NCBI RefSeq assembly: GCF_009377235.1
Contig: NZ_VMNX01000061.1
Location: forward strand, 1-42,432
Direction: 5' to 3'
Length of the DNA stretch: 42,432 nucleotides
Origin: Streptomyces acidicola
GTDB lineage: Bacteria > Actinomycetota > Actinomycetes > Streptomycetales > Streptomycetaceae
The notes under the pieces were generated by a model that was given only the letters and a program-made list of their open reading frames with translations, did no database searches and had not been told where the DNA came from. Within the stretch, counting starts at the first letter, position 1. Every line of letters begins with the position of its first letter. Positions 1 through 8,087 of this stretch are shown here, one piece after another. Position numbers and translations under genes: made by a program.

Positions 1-312
1 GGGGGACGGACTCCCCGTGGCTGAGGGGCTGCTGGTGCCGTTGGGGCCGGGGGCGGGCCGGGACGGCGCGGACGTGGGCCTGGCTTGCTCGGTGGAACCG
101 GCGTTGTCCGGTAACTCTCCCGCGCCTCCCGATGCCCACCCCATCGCGGCGAATCCGGCGGCCCCGAGCACGGCCACCACTGCCAGACCTCCCAACCAGG
201 TGCCCTTCCTTGGGTTTCCCCGGTTTCCTCGGTTCCCTCGGCGCCTGGAGGCGTACACGCGGTCGCTCTGACGGCGGCGGGCGTTGGAAGGCTTGGTGTT
301 GTGCGCGCTCAT
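1..312 (-). CDS. Putative membrane-anchored or secreted protein (partial, 3' end outside window)
   Basis: The minus-strand frame opens at ATG 312 and stays open for 104 codons to the window edge, so the C-terminus is missing. The N-terminal 38 residues are rich in Arg, Asn and Lys. One hydrophobic segment follows at about residues 39-60 (GTWLGGLAVVAVLGAAGF), then a Gly/Pro/Ser/Ala-rich stretch typical of the outside linker of a single-pass Streptomyces protein. This looks like a type II membrane protein or a protein with a long signal anchor. It is divergent from argG. A GAAAG just upstream could serve as a weak ribosome site. The family is not recognised and the function is unknown. Confidence 0.6.
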   Translation of the reverse strand, partial: MSAHNTKPSNARRRQSDRVYASRRRGNRGNRGNPRKGTWLGGLAVVAVLGAAGFAAMGWASGGAGELPDNAGSTEQARPTSAPSRPAPGPNGTSSPSATGSPSP

Positions 313-337
313 GTTCTTTCAGAGTGTGATGAGGAAG

Positions 338-362
338 TGATCGGATCAGACCGAACCGATCA
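338..362. promoter_or_regulatory. Inverted repeat upstream of the left-edge gene (possible operator)
   Basis: TGATCGG at 338-344 is mirrored by CCGATCA at 356-362 with an 11-base spacer. It lies 26 bases upstream of the minus-strand start at 312, inside the divergent intergenic region shared with argG. A related CGATCACG/GGATCA pattern continues to about 380. The spacing would suit a dimeric regulator, but no regulator can be assigned. Confidence 0.3.
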
Positions 363-459
363 CGAAACGATAACGGATCAACGGTGGAGGTGTGGCGCGG
401 TTTCGTCGTGGACCTGTTGGCACCTTGGGGCGCGCATGTCCCGTAGCGCCGCGTCGGCC

Positions 460-501
460 GGAGCCCGGAGCCCGGAGCCCGGAGCCCGGAGCCCGGAGCT
501 C
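460..501. repeat. Heptanucleotide tandem repeat GGAGCCC, six copies
   Basis: Five perfect GGAGCCC units (460-494) are followed by one imperfect unit GGAGCTC (495-501). The array sits in the argG/left-gene intergenic region, about 60 bases upstream of the argG start. It looks like a slippage-prone simple repeat. No coding role is apparent. Confidence 0.9.
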
Positions 502-526
502 AGGGCGCAGAGCTGAGAACTCGGGC

Positions 527-562
527 TTTGCATGATCATGCGAAAGCATGCATACTCTTCCC
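527..562 (+). promoter_or_regulatory. argG promoter with ARG-box-like palindromes
   Basis: A perfect palindrome GCATGATCATGC (530-541) is followed five bases later by GCATGC (546-551) inside TGCATA. Paired TGCAT-type imperfect palindromes resemble Streptomyces ARG boxes bound by the arginine repressor ArgR. A possible -10 CATACT lies at 551-556, with a weak -35 TTGCAT at 528-533 (17-bp spacer). The predicted transcription start then falls on or next to ATG 563. Arginine repression is inferred from gene identity plus these palindromes. Confidence 0.5.
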
Positions 563-2008
563 ATGTCCAAGGTCCTCACCTCCCTTCCCACCGGCGAGCG
601 CGTCGGCATCGCCTTCTCGGGCGGCCTCGACACCTCGGTCGCGGTCGCGTGGATGCGCGACAAGGGTGCCGTCCCGTGCACCTACACCGCCGACATCGGC
701 CAGTACGACGAGCCCGACATCGCCTCGGTGCCCGGCCGTGCGAAGACCTACGGCGCCGAGATCGCGCGCCTGGTCGACTGCCGCGCGGCGCTGGTCGAGG
801 AGGGACTGGCCGCACTCACCTGCGGGGCGTTCCACATCCGCTCGGGCGGGCGTGCCTACTTCAACACCACGCCGCTCGGCCGCGCCGTCACCGGCACGCT
901 CCTGGTCAGGGCGATGCTTGAGGACGACGTACAGATCTGGGGCGACGGCTCGACCTTCAAGGGCAACGACATCGAGCGGTTCTACCGGTACGGCCTGCTC
1001 GCCAACCCCCACCTGCGGATCTACAAGCCCTGGCTGGACGCGGACTTCGTGACCGAGCTCGGCGGCCGCAAGGAAATGTCGGAGTGGCTGCTCGCCCACG
1101 ACCTGCCCTACCGGGACAGCACGGAGAAGGCGTACTCCACCGACGCCAACATCTGGGGCGCCACCCACGAGGCCAAGACCCTGGAGCACCTGGACACCGG
1201 GGTGGAGACCGTGGAGCCCATCATGGGCGTGCGGTTCTGGGACCCCGAGGTCGAGATCCTCACCGAGGACGTGACGATCGGCTTCGACCAGGGCCGCCCG
1301 GTGAAGATCAACGGCAAGGAGTTCGTCTCCCCGGTCGACCTGGTCATGGAGGCCAACGCCATCGGTGGCCGCCACGGCCTCGGCATGTCGGACCAGATCG
1401 AGAACCGGATCATCGAGGCCAAGAGCCGTGGCATCTACGAGGCCCCCGGCATGGCCCTGCTGCACGCGGCGTACGAGCGCCTGGTCAACGCGATCCACAA
1501 CGAGGACACCCTCGCCCAGTACCACACCGAGGGGCGGCGTCTCGGCCGGCTGATGTACGAGGGCCGCTGGCTCGACCCGCAGTCGCTGATGATCCGCGAG
1601 TCGCTGCAGCGCTGGGTCGGCTCGGCGGTCACTGGCGAGGTCACGCTGCGGCTGCGGCGCGGTGAGGACTACTCGATCCTCGACACCACGGGTCCGGCGT
1701 TCAGCTACCACCCGGACAAGCTGTCCATGGAGCGCACCGAGGACTCGGCGTTCGGCCCGGTGGACCGGATCGGCCAGCTCACCATGCGCAACCTCGACAT
1801 CGCCGACTCGCGCGCCAAGCTGGAGCAGTACGCCGGGCTCGGCCTGATCGGCACCTCGGGCCCCGCCATCGGCGCCGCCCAGGCGGCCGCGACCGGCCTG
1901 ATCGGCACCCTCCCGGAGGGCGGCGCCGAGGCCATCGCCTCCCGCGGCGAGGTCTCCGGTGACGACGAACTCCTCGACCGCGCCGCGATGGAACTCGGCA
2001 CGGACTGA
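563..2008 (+). CDS. argG: Argininosuccinate synthase
   Basis: This enzyme joins citrulline and aspartate with ATP to form argininosuccinate, the penultimate step of arginine synthesis in the cytoplasm. The 481-residue protein carries the synthase P-loop SGGLDTS at residues 19-25 and reads as the longer, E. coli-type ArgG subgroup rather than the usual ~400-residue actinobacterial form. I chose ATG 563 (MSKVLTSLP) because the family N-terminus begins there. An in-frame ATG at 548 lies inside the ARG-box palindrome and would add only five residues. No Shine-Dalgarno sequence precedes 563, which suggests a leaderless mRNA. A strong hairpin follows the stop, so the gene is probably monocistronic. 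Confidence 0.95.
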   Translation: MSKVLTSLPTGERVGIAFSGGLDTSVAVAWMRDKGAVPCTYTADIGQYDEPDIASVPGRAKTYGAEIARLVDCRAALVEEGLAALTCGAFHIRSGGRAYFNTTPLGRAVTGTLLVRAMLEDDVQIWGDGSTFKGNDIERFYRYGLLANPHLRIYKPWLDADFVTELGGRKEMSEWLLAHDLPYRDSTEKAYSTDANIWGATHEAKTLEHLDTGVETVEPIMGVRFWDPEVEILTEDVTIGFDQGRPVKINGKEFVSPVDLVMEANAIGGRHGLGMSDQIENRIIEAKSRGIYEAPGMALLHAAYERLVNAIHNEDTLAQYHTEGRRLGRLMYEGRWLDPQSLMIRESLQRWVGSAVTGEVTLRLRRGEDYSILDTTGPAFSYHPDKLSMERTEDSAFGPVDRIGQLTMRNLDIADSRAKLEQYAGLGLIGTSGPAIGAAQAAATGLIGTLPEGGAEAIASRGEVSGDDELLDRAAMELGTD

Positions 2009-2077
2009 CCAGCCCTGCCCGAGGCAGACGGTAGACGGCAGACGCACATAACAGATACGCACATACACACAACGGCA

Positions 2078-2114
2078 AAGGCCGGCTCGACGCCCACAGC
2101 GTCGAGCCGGCCTT
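2078..2114 (+). terminator. Terminator hairpin after argG
   Basis: A perfect 16-bp stem (2078-2093 with 2099-2114) encloses a five-base loop, CCACA. It starts 69 bases after the argG stop. There is no clear U-tract, but strong GC stems without U-tracts commonly terminate in Streptomyces. Confidence 0.85.
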
Positions 2115-2436
2115 CCCTGTTACCCATTCCCCGCTCCTTGATTCCCCCCCCCATGTGTTACCTGTTATCTGTTCCCTGGCCCCCTGGCGCATGCCGCGTG
2201 ATCATGACGCATGACGTATGGCGCACGACGCTTATTCCATGCCATCCGCAATATGCCCTCCCGCGCAAACATTTGGGTAAGTGCCCGAATAGGAAGTCAT
2301 ATTTGGTCCATAACGGACGGGGTGTAACACGGTCGCGCATGCGTGACGCTGAGGCAGAAAGAAGTGGGTTGCCCGCGGGCTGAATCTCGGCGCCGGGCGA
2401 CCTTTCGACACGACAGCGCCTCGGATTGGATTTCTT
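2115..2436. other. Intergenic region without a supported gene
   Basis: It contains a C-run (2146-2153), several CATGA/TGACG-type short repeats (2190-2232) and a less GC-rich stretch at 2260-2330 that probably holds the promoter of the following membrane protein gene. CGCATGCG near 2337 is a perfect 8-bp palindrome. No convincing ORF was found on either strand. Confidence 0.5.
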
Positions 2437-2790
2437 GTGAGCAACATCGACCCGGCTCCTGGATACCAGACGTACGACCACTCCTCCAGGCCCGAACGGT
2501 CCATGCGCAACCAGGTCGCCGCACGGCGGACCGCTCTCGCGATCTGCACGATCGCCGACGTCGCGGCGGGCTTGCTGGGTCTGTGGATCGTGCTCTACCT
2601 GCTTGACGCCAACCAGGCGAATGCATTCGTCGATTTCGTGCACGGAACGGCGGACTGGCTGTCCGGGTGGGCACGGGACATCTTCACGATGGACACAGAA
2701 GGTCTACGCGTTGCCCTTAATTATGGTCTTCCGGCCGGTGTGTATTTGCTGATCGGTCACGGGATCGCCGCTCGGCTCAACCGGGTCTGA
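2437..2790 (+). CDS. Small two-helix membrane protein, unknown function
   Basis: The 117-residue protein starts at GTG 2437. A polar N-terminus of about 28 residues precedes a hydrophobic segment at about 30-53 (ALAICTIADVAAGLLGLWIV). A central amphipathic part (FVHGTADWLSGWARDIF) and a second hydrophobic stretch at about 95-112 (YGLPAGVYLLIGHGIAA) follow. It ends in a basic RLNRV tail. No ribosome site is convincing; an in-frame ATG at 2503 (MRNQVAAR) would keep both helices. The protein resembles small uncharacterised Streptomyces membrane proteins. No enzymatic motif is visible. Confidence 0.7.
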   Translation: MSNIDPAPGYQTYDHSSRPERSMRNQVAARRTALAICTIADVAAGLLGLWIVLYLLDANQANAFVDFVHGTADWLSGWARDIFTMDTEGLRVALNYGLPAGVYLLIGHGIAARLNRV

Positions 2791-2829
2791 CGGCATAACA
2801 GGAGCGAGCTCGCGGAAAAGACCTCAGGC

Positions 2830-2991
2830 ATGCACGCTGAAAGCGATCACCTGCCGATCTATGAAGACCTGGTACGCGAACGTGGAGATGTCGTAGCGGA
2901 AGCCCGGATCGCGGCAGAACACACCCAGCACCAGGCGGCAGAACTGCTGGCAGGAGAGGACGCCGGCCGACCGGACTGGCCGAGGCGATAA
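2830..2991 (+). CDS. Small acidic protein, 53 residues, unknown
   Basis: ATG 2830 opens a 53-codon frame ending in TAA, preceded by GGAAAAG about 9 bases upstream. The product is hydrophilic and helical in character, with the core LPIYEDLVRERGDVVAEAR and then AEHTQHQAAELL, ending WPRR. The heptad-like spacing and high Glu/Arg content fit a short coiled-coil or partner protein. Codon third positions are G/C rich, as in real genes here. It resembles short conserved Streptomyces proteins of unknown function. It is too short for firm family assignment. Confidence 0.5.
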   Translation: MHAESDHLPIYEDLVRERGDVVAEARIAAEHTQHQAAELLAGEDAGRPDWPRR

Positions 2992-3067
2992 CAGCCACGA
3001 CTCGTGGGCGGACAGAGGATCTGGCCCAAGGGCACTCGGAGCCCGAGAGCCGCCTCCGCGTCGGGGT

Positions 3068-3865
3068 TCAGCTCTCGGCCGAGGTGAGCACCACGAAGTC
3101 CGCGTTCGACGGGTCGAGGCAGACGGCGAGCCGGCCGACGCCCTCCGCGTCCGCGGGCCCCATCTGCACGCTGCCGCCGTTCTCGGTGACCTTGGCGACC
3201 GTGGCGTCGCAGTCGGCGACGGCGAAGACCGGGTGCCAGTAAGGCCGCCCGTTCGCCAGGGCGAGGTGCTCCTTGGGGAGCTCCATGAGGCCGCCGTGCA
3301 TGCGCTCCGGGGGAAGCCCGGCGGGGGTGATGAGGGAGTACGTGCCCCCGCCACCGGGCAGCTCCGTATCGCTGAACTGCCAGCCGAAGATACCGCCGTA
3401 GAACTCCTTCGCGGCCGCGGCGTCGGTGGTGTACAACTCGGTCCAGCACAGCGAGCCGGGCTTGTCCACCAGCTCGACACCCTTGTCCGTGCCCGGCTGC
3501 CAGACGGCGAACTGGCCTTGAAGCGGGTCGCTGTACTGCGCCATCCGGCCCCAGTCGCCGAGGTCCGCCGGGGCCACCCGTACGGTGCCGCCGGCGCGCT
3601 CCACGGCCCGGGTCGTGGCGTCGGCGTCGGCGACGTTGTAGTAGATCATCCAGGCCGGACGGGCGCCTTCCTCGGTGAGTTTGCCGAGCCCGGCGACGAT
3701 CTTGCCGTCCTTCCGGAACATGCCGCCCTCCATGTCCTCTCCCTCACCCATGGATTCGTAGTCCCACCCGAGCACGGCGCTGTAGAAGGCCGCCGCGGCG
3801 CGGACGTCGGGAGCGCCGAGGTCGAGCCAACAGGGGGAGCCGGGGACGAAGTCCGTGGTGATCAT
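3068..3865 (-). CDS. Two-domain VOC (glyoxalase/bleomycin-resistance fold) protein
   Basis: Two tandem vicinal-oxygen-chelate modules are visible. The first begins PCWLDLGAPDVRAAAAFY (residues ~11-28). The second begins LCWTELYTTDAAAAKEFY (~135-152). Each is followed by the expected GW and MIYYNVADADAT or HPVFAVADCDAT strands. Such two-module proteins of about 265 residues are common in Streptomyces and annotated as glyoxalase-like; substrates are mostly unknown. Two identical ATGATCA starts lie 9 bases apart (3874 and 3865). I prefer 3865 because the GGAAGGA ribosome site is 10 bases away, but only one base from 3874. It is a single minus-strand gene between plus-strand neighbours. Confidence 0.85.
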   Translation of the reverse strand: MITTDFVPGSPCWLDLGAPDVRAAAAFYSAVLGWDYESMGEGEDMEGGMFRKDGKIVAGLGKLTEEGARPAWMIYYNVADADATTRAVERAGGTVRVAPADLGDWGRMAQYSDPLQGQFAVWQPGTDKGVELVDKPGSLCWTELYTTDAAAAKEFYGGIFGWQFSDTELPGGGGTYSLITPAGLPPERMHGGLMELPKEHLALANGRPYWHPVFAVADCDATVAKVTENGGSVQMGPADAEGVGRLAVCLDPSNADFVVLTSAES

Positions 3866-3959
3866 GCTGATCATGTCCTTCCGTGGATCCTCTGTGTGCC
3901 TTCAGGTGTGTGCCATTACGTGTGTGCCCAGCGTGGCACCCACCACTGACAACCGCCCG

Positions 3960-4040
3960 CCGACCGCTCTCCGTGGGCGACCCGGCTCCGCCGACCGCTC
4001 TCCGTGGGTGACGCGGCCCCGCCGCCCGCTGTGGCGGGGC
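3960..4040. repeat. 22-bp direct repeat and GC hairpin upstream of the PPK2 gene
   Basis: CCGACCGCTCTCCGTGGG(C/T)GAC occurs at 3960-3981 and 3991-4012 (31-bp period, one mismatch). GCCCCGCC (4016-4023) pairs with GGCGGGGC (4033-4040). The rest of the 3866-4208 gap shows no gene. A purine-rich stretch (4155-4200) leads into the PPK2 ribosome site. The repeat resembles local tandem duplication. Confidence 0.6.
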
Positions 4041-4208
4041 GGCGTTCCCGGGGTGATCCTTGAGGAGGAGCCCGGCGGCTCCCGGTCGAACACCGCGCCC
4101 ACAACACCGGACCATCGGACACGACGTGCGCGCGGGAGGCCGCAGGCCCCCCAGATAGAGCAGGGAAAGAGCCGGGAAAGGGCCGGGAGCAGGAAGGGCG
4201 GGCGTGAG

Positions 4209-5168
4209 ATGGCGGACCCGAGGGCCCAGCGGATCGCAAGCCTGATCGAGCCGCTGCGGGTGACACCCGGATCGCGGGTGGACCTGAGCGGGGACTTCGA
4301 CCCGCGCTACAAGGGCGGCCTGAAGAAGAGCCACGGAGTCGAGCTCCTGGGTACGGGCGTGGAGTTGCTCGCCGAGTACCAGGAACGGCTCGCGGCTCAG
4401 GACACGTACGGCGTCCTGCTCTGTCTTCAGGGACTCGACGCCGGAGGCAAGGACGGCACGATCCGGCACGTCATGAGCGGGGTGAACCCGCAGGGCGTGA
4501 AGGTGAGCAGCTTCAAGGTGCCCTCCGCCGAGGAACTGGACCACGACTACCTGTGGCGCTATGCCGCCCGGCTGCCCTCGCGCGGTGAGATCGCCATCTT
4601 CAACCGCTCCCACTACGAGGAGGTCCTGGTCGTACGCGTCCACCCGGAGAACCTCGAACGACAGAAACTGCCGGAGCACTCACGCGGCCCGGACATCTGG
4701 GACCGCAGGTACCGGGAGATCAACGACTGGGAGCGCTATCTCACGGACAACGGCTTCAAGGTGGTGAAGGTCTTCCTGAACCTCTCCAAGGAGGAGCAGC
4801 GCGTGCGCTTCCTGAAGCGCATCGACCGGCCGGAGAAGAACTGGAAGTTCTCCGCCGCCGACGCCCGCGAGCGCCGGTACTGGGACGACTACCAGCGCGC
4901 GTTCTCCGAGATGCTCTCGGCGACCAGTACGGCCTGGGCACCCTGGTACGTCGTGCCCGCCGACCGGAAATGGTTCGCACGCATCTGTACCGCCGCCGTG
5001 CTGGCACATGTGCTGATGGACATCGACCCCCAGTACCCGACGGTGAGCAAGGAGGCCCGCAAGGCCCTCCAGGCGACACGGCGCGATCTGGAGGCCGAGG
5101 CCCCCAAGGGTGCCGCGGCCGACCCCTATGCGGCCGCGCACCCACGCGTGGGGAAGCGCGGCAGGTAG
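4209..5168 (+). CDS. PPK2-family polyphosphate:nucleotide phosphotransferase
   Basis: The enzyme moves phosphate between polyphosphate and nucleotides in the cytoplasm. The 319-residue protein has the PPK2 Walker A LQGLDAGGKDGTIRH (catalytic Lys81), the Walker B-like IAIFNRSHYEEVLVVRVH and the lid segment RFLKRIDRPEKNWKFS. The HVMSGVNPQGVKVSSFK signature fits the PPK2_rel_1 group (TIGR03709), which includes class III enzymes acting on both AMP and ADP; that class assignment is inference. ATG 4209 follows AGGAAGG at a good distance. Only 22 bases separate it from the downstream P-type ATPase gene, so the two are likely cotranscribed. Confidence 0.92.
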   Translation: MADPRAQRIASLIEPLRVTPGSRVDLSGDFDPRYKGGLKKSHGVELLGTGVELLAEYQERLAAQDTYGVLLCLQGLDAGGKDGTIRHVMSGVNPQGVKVSSFKVPSAEELDHDYLWRYAARLPSRGEIAIFNRSHYEEVLVVRVHPENLERQKLPEHSRGPDIWDRRYREINDWERYLTDNGFKVVKVFLNLSKEEQRVRFLKRIDRPEKNWKFSAADARERRYWDDYQRAFSEMLSATSTAWAPWYVVPADRKWFARICTAAVLAHVLMDIDPQYPTVSKEARKALQATRRDLEAEAPKGAAADPYAAAHPRVGKRGR

Positions 5169-5190
5169 GCGCGCATCCGGAGGTCCGGCC

Positions 5191-8016
5191 ATGACGGCAG
5201 AGTCGAATCACGCGGCGTCGAATCACGAGGCGGAACGGTCCCCCGGCCCCGGCGCCTGGTACGCACGCTCCCCTGAGCAGGTCGCGACCGCTCTCGGGGT
5301 CGACCCGGCGGCCGGCCTCTTCGCGGTCCGGGCCGCGGAACTGCTGGCCGGGAAAGGGCCGAACGCCCTGCCGGAGGAGAAACCGGAGCCGGCATGGCGG
5401 CGGTTCCTGCGCCAGTACCGCAGCTACATGCAGATCGTCCTGGTCGCGGCCGCGGTGGTGTCGCTGCTGATCGCCCAGTGGGGCACGGCTGTCGTGCTCA
5501 TCGTGCTGACGCTGCTGAACGCGGTCGTGGGCCTGCGCCAGGAGGGCAAGGCCGAGAGCGCGATGAACGCGCTCAAGTCGATGATGCGGGCGACGGCCCG
5601 GGTACGGCGCGACGGCACCGAGTCGGAGATCCCGGCGGAGGAACTCGTCGTCGGCGACGTCGTGCTCATCACCGCGGGCGACCAGGTCCCCGCCGACGGA
5701 CGGATCGTAGAGGCGCACGCCCTGCAGATCGACGAGTCGGCGATGACCGGCGAGAGCGTTCCCGCGGTGAAGGACACCGAGACGTTGCGGACACTGCCGG
5801 ACGCCCGGCCGGGCCCGGGGGACCAGACGAACATGGCGTTCATGAACACCGCGGTCACTCACGGCAGCGGTGTCCTCGTCATCACGGGGACCGGCGCGCA
5901 CACGGAGCTCGGAAAGATCTCCGGAATGCTGTCGGCGACGGAGAAGGAGGAGCCGCCGCTCACCCGGGAACTCAACGCCCTGACCTTGTGGATCACGGCC
6001 GCAGCGGGCCTGACCATGATCGTGATGTTCGTCCTCGGGCACAGCCGTGGTCTGCAGTGGGACGCGCTCTTCGTCAGCGCGGTCTCCCTGGCCATCGCCG
6101 CGATTCCGGAGGCGCTGCCGACGGTGACCCAGGCGATCCTCTCCATCGGCAGCCTGAACCTGGCGAAGCGCAACGCGATCGTCAAGGAGCTTCCGTCGGT
6201 CGAGACACTGGCGTTCACCTCGGCGATCAACTCCGACAAGACCGGCACCCTGACGATGAACCAGATGACCGTGGTGGAGGTCGTCAGCCCCACGGACCGG
6301 TACACCGTCTCGGGCACGGGCTACGGACTCGAAGGACGCGTCCACCACGCCGCGGGCACCTCTGCGGGCATCGAGGACGCGGTCCTGCCGTACCTGGTCG
6401 CCAACGATGCCCGGCTGGTGGACGGCGATGTCGTGGGCGACCCGACCGAGGGCGCGTTCCTGGTCCTGGCACACAAGGCCGGCCTGGACATCGAGGCCAC
6501 CCGGGAGCGGCTGCCCCGCCTCGCCACCCTCCCCTTCGACCCCGGCTACAAACTGATGGCCACCTTCAACTCCACGGCCGACGTCACGGGCCGCCCGGTG
6601 GTGCGGTGCTTCGTCAAGGGCGCCGCCCCCGCCGTCATGTCCCGCGCGACGACCGCGCTCTCCGCGGGTTCGACCATCCCGTGGGACGCCGGCCTCAGCG
6701 GGCGTGCCGAGGCGCAGACCGAGCGCATGGGCGGTGAGGGCCGCCGGGTGATGGCCGCCGCCACCCGTGACCTGGACCCCGCCGGCTTCGACCCCGACGG
6801 TGATCTGCTCTCCTACGTCACCGAGTTGCGCATGACCAGCCTCGTCGGCATGGTCGACCCACCGCGCGAGGAGTCCGGCGCCGCCGTCGCGAACGCCCAG
6901 GCCGCCCACATCCGCGTCCGCATGGTGACCGGGGACGACGTCACCACCGGCGCGGCCATCGCCCGCCGGCTCGGCATCCCCGGCGAGGCCGTCCTGGGCA
7001 CGGACTTCGCGGCGCTCCCGGAGGACGAACGCCTGGCCCGCATCGACGACATCGGCGTCCTCGGCCGAGTCGCCCCCGAACACAAGGTGCTGCTCGCCGA
7101 CACACTCAAGAAGAAGGGCGATGTCGTCGCGATGACCGGCGACGGAGTCAACGACGCACCCGCGATCAAGTCCGCCGACATCGGCATCGCCATGGGCAGC
7201 GGCACGGACGTGGCGAAGAACGCGGGCCGGATGATCCTCTCCGACGACAACTTCGCGACCATCGTGTACGCCGTCGAACAGGGCCGGAAGATCTACGACA
7301 ACCTGACCAAGTACATCCGCTTCGTGCTGCTCCTCCTGGTCACGTTCGTCCTGACCTTCCTCGGCGCCACCATCCTCAACATCGCGGCGGGCGAACCCTT
7401 CACACCGCCCCAGGTCCTGTGGATCCACTTCGTGGTCAACGCGTCCTTCGGTTTCGCCCTGGGCTTCGACAAGGAGACCCCCGGGCTGATGCGGCGCAGG
7501 CCCCGTCCCCGGGGCGAGTCGGTCCTGACCCGCCCGGTGCTGCTGACGGTCGTACTCAGCGGACTGGCCATCACGGTCATCCTCCTCGGCCTGACAGAAC
7601 TGGGCGCATCCCGCTACGGCAGCTTCCACACCGGCAACTCGATGGCGTTCACCGCTTTCGCGCTCTGTCTGATCGTGGCCGCGTTCGAGTGCCGCAGCGA
7701 AACCGGCTCGGTCCTGACCCCGAGCACGTTCGACAGCAAGCAGATGAACTGGGTGGCCCTGGCCCAGTTCGTGCTCGCGGTCCTGGCGACCCAACTGGAC
7801 GGCTTCCGCACGATCCTCGGCACCACCGACATCTCCCTGCGCCAGTTCGGCTGGGCGTTTCTCTCCGCCCTCGTCCTCCTCGCACTCTGGGAGCTGGGCA
7901 AACTCATGGCCCGTCACGCACAGCGCGGGCGGGGGAGCGCGACTGAAGCGCAGAAGACGGCACGCACGCACCCACACACCGACGCTGCTTCCCAAGGCGC
8001 TCCCCGGGCCAGGTGA
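5191..8016 (+). CDS. P-type cation-transporting ATPase (type II, Ca2+-ATPase-like)
   Basis: This integral membrane pump has 941 residues. It has the N-terminal cation-ATPase domain (LGVDPAAGLFA...NALPEEK) and the actuator TGES loop (DESAMTGESVPA). The M4 motif is IPEALP, the phosphorylation site is SDKTGTLT with Asp349, and the nucleotide domain contains VKGAAPAVM. The hinge is MTGDGVNDAPA, with a six-helix C-terminal domain. PEALP is close to the PEGLP of Ca2+/Mn2+ pumps, so calcium or another divalent cation is the likely substrate; specificity cannot be fixed by reading. GGAGG precedes ATG 5191. The linked PPK2 gene suggests a shared ion or phosphate stress role, which is inference. Confidence 0.93.
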   Translation: MTAESNHAASNHEAERSPGPGAWYARSPEQVATALGVDPAAGLFAVRAAELLAGKGPNALPEEKPEPAWRRFLRQYRSYMQIVLVAAAVVSLLIAQWGTAVVLIVLTLLNAVVGLRQEGKAESAMNALKSMMRATARVRRDGTESEIPAEELVVGDVVLITAGDQVPADGRIVEAHALQIDESAMTGESVPAVKDTETLRTLPDARPGPGDQTNMAFMNTAVTHGSGVLVITGTGAHTELGKISGMLSATEKEEPPLTRELNALTLWITAAAGLTMIVMFVLGHSRGLQWDALFVSAVSLAIAAIPEALPTVTQAILSIGSLNLAKRNAIVKELPSVETLAFTSAINSDKTGTLTMNQMTVVEVVSPTDRYTVSGTGYGLEGRVHHAAGTSAGIEDAVLPYLVANDARLVDGDVVGDPTEGAFLVLAHKAGLDIEATRERLPRLATLPFDPGYKLMATFNSTADVTGRPVVRCFVKGAAPAVMSRATTALSAGSTIPWDAGLSGRAEAQTERMGGEGRRVMAAATRDLDPAGFDPDGDLLSYVTELRMTSLVGMVDPPREESGAAVANAQAAHIRVRMVTGDDVTTGAAIARRLGIPGEAVLGTDFAALPEDERLARIDDIGVLGRVAPEHKVLLADTLKKKGDVVAMTGDGVNDAPAIKSADIGIAMGSGTDVAKNAGRMILSDDNFATIVYAVEQGRKIYDNLTKYIRFVLLLLVTFVLTFLGATILNIAAGEPFTPPQVLWIHFVVNASFGFALGFDKETPGLMRRRPRPRGESVLTRPVLLTVVLSGLAITVILLGLTELGASRYGSFHTGNSMAFTAFALCLIVAAFECRSETGSVLTPSTFDSKQMNWVALAQFVLAVLATQLDGFRTILGTTDISLRQFGWAFLSALVLLALWELGKLMARHAQRGRGSATEAQKTARTHPHTDAASQGAPRAR

Positions 8017-8087
8017 AGCCGCTGTCCGCGGGGCGCGTGGTCGTGGCATCATCGGCTCACGCCACGCTGACTTCACGGGGGAATTCC

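Noticed and set aside
548..562. ATG 548 as argG start
   Set aside because: It lies within the operator palindrome and adds five residues absent from the usual N-terminus.
536..2068. Long minus-strand frame opposite argG (510 codons)
   Set aside because: It mirrors the GC-rich codon pattern of argG, has no recognisable motif and overlaps the promoter and start of a certain gene.
3859..3875. Double TGATCATG as an operator
   Set aside because: It is explained by two in-frame ATGATCA coding repeats at the VOC gene start.
4756..8076. 1106-codon minus-strand frame opposite the P-type ATPase
   Set aside because: Composition is His/Gly/Arg/Val-rich shadow coding; the plus-strand ATPase motifs are all intact.
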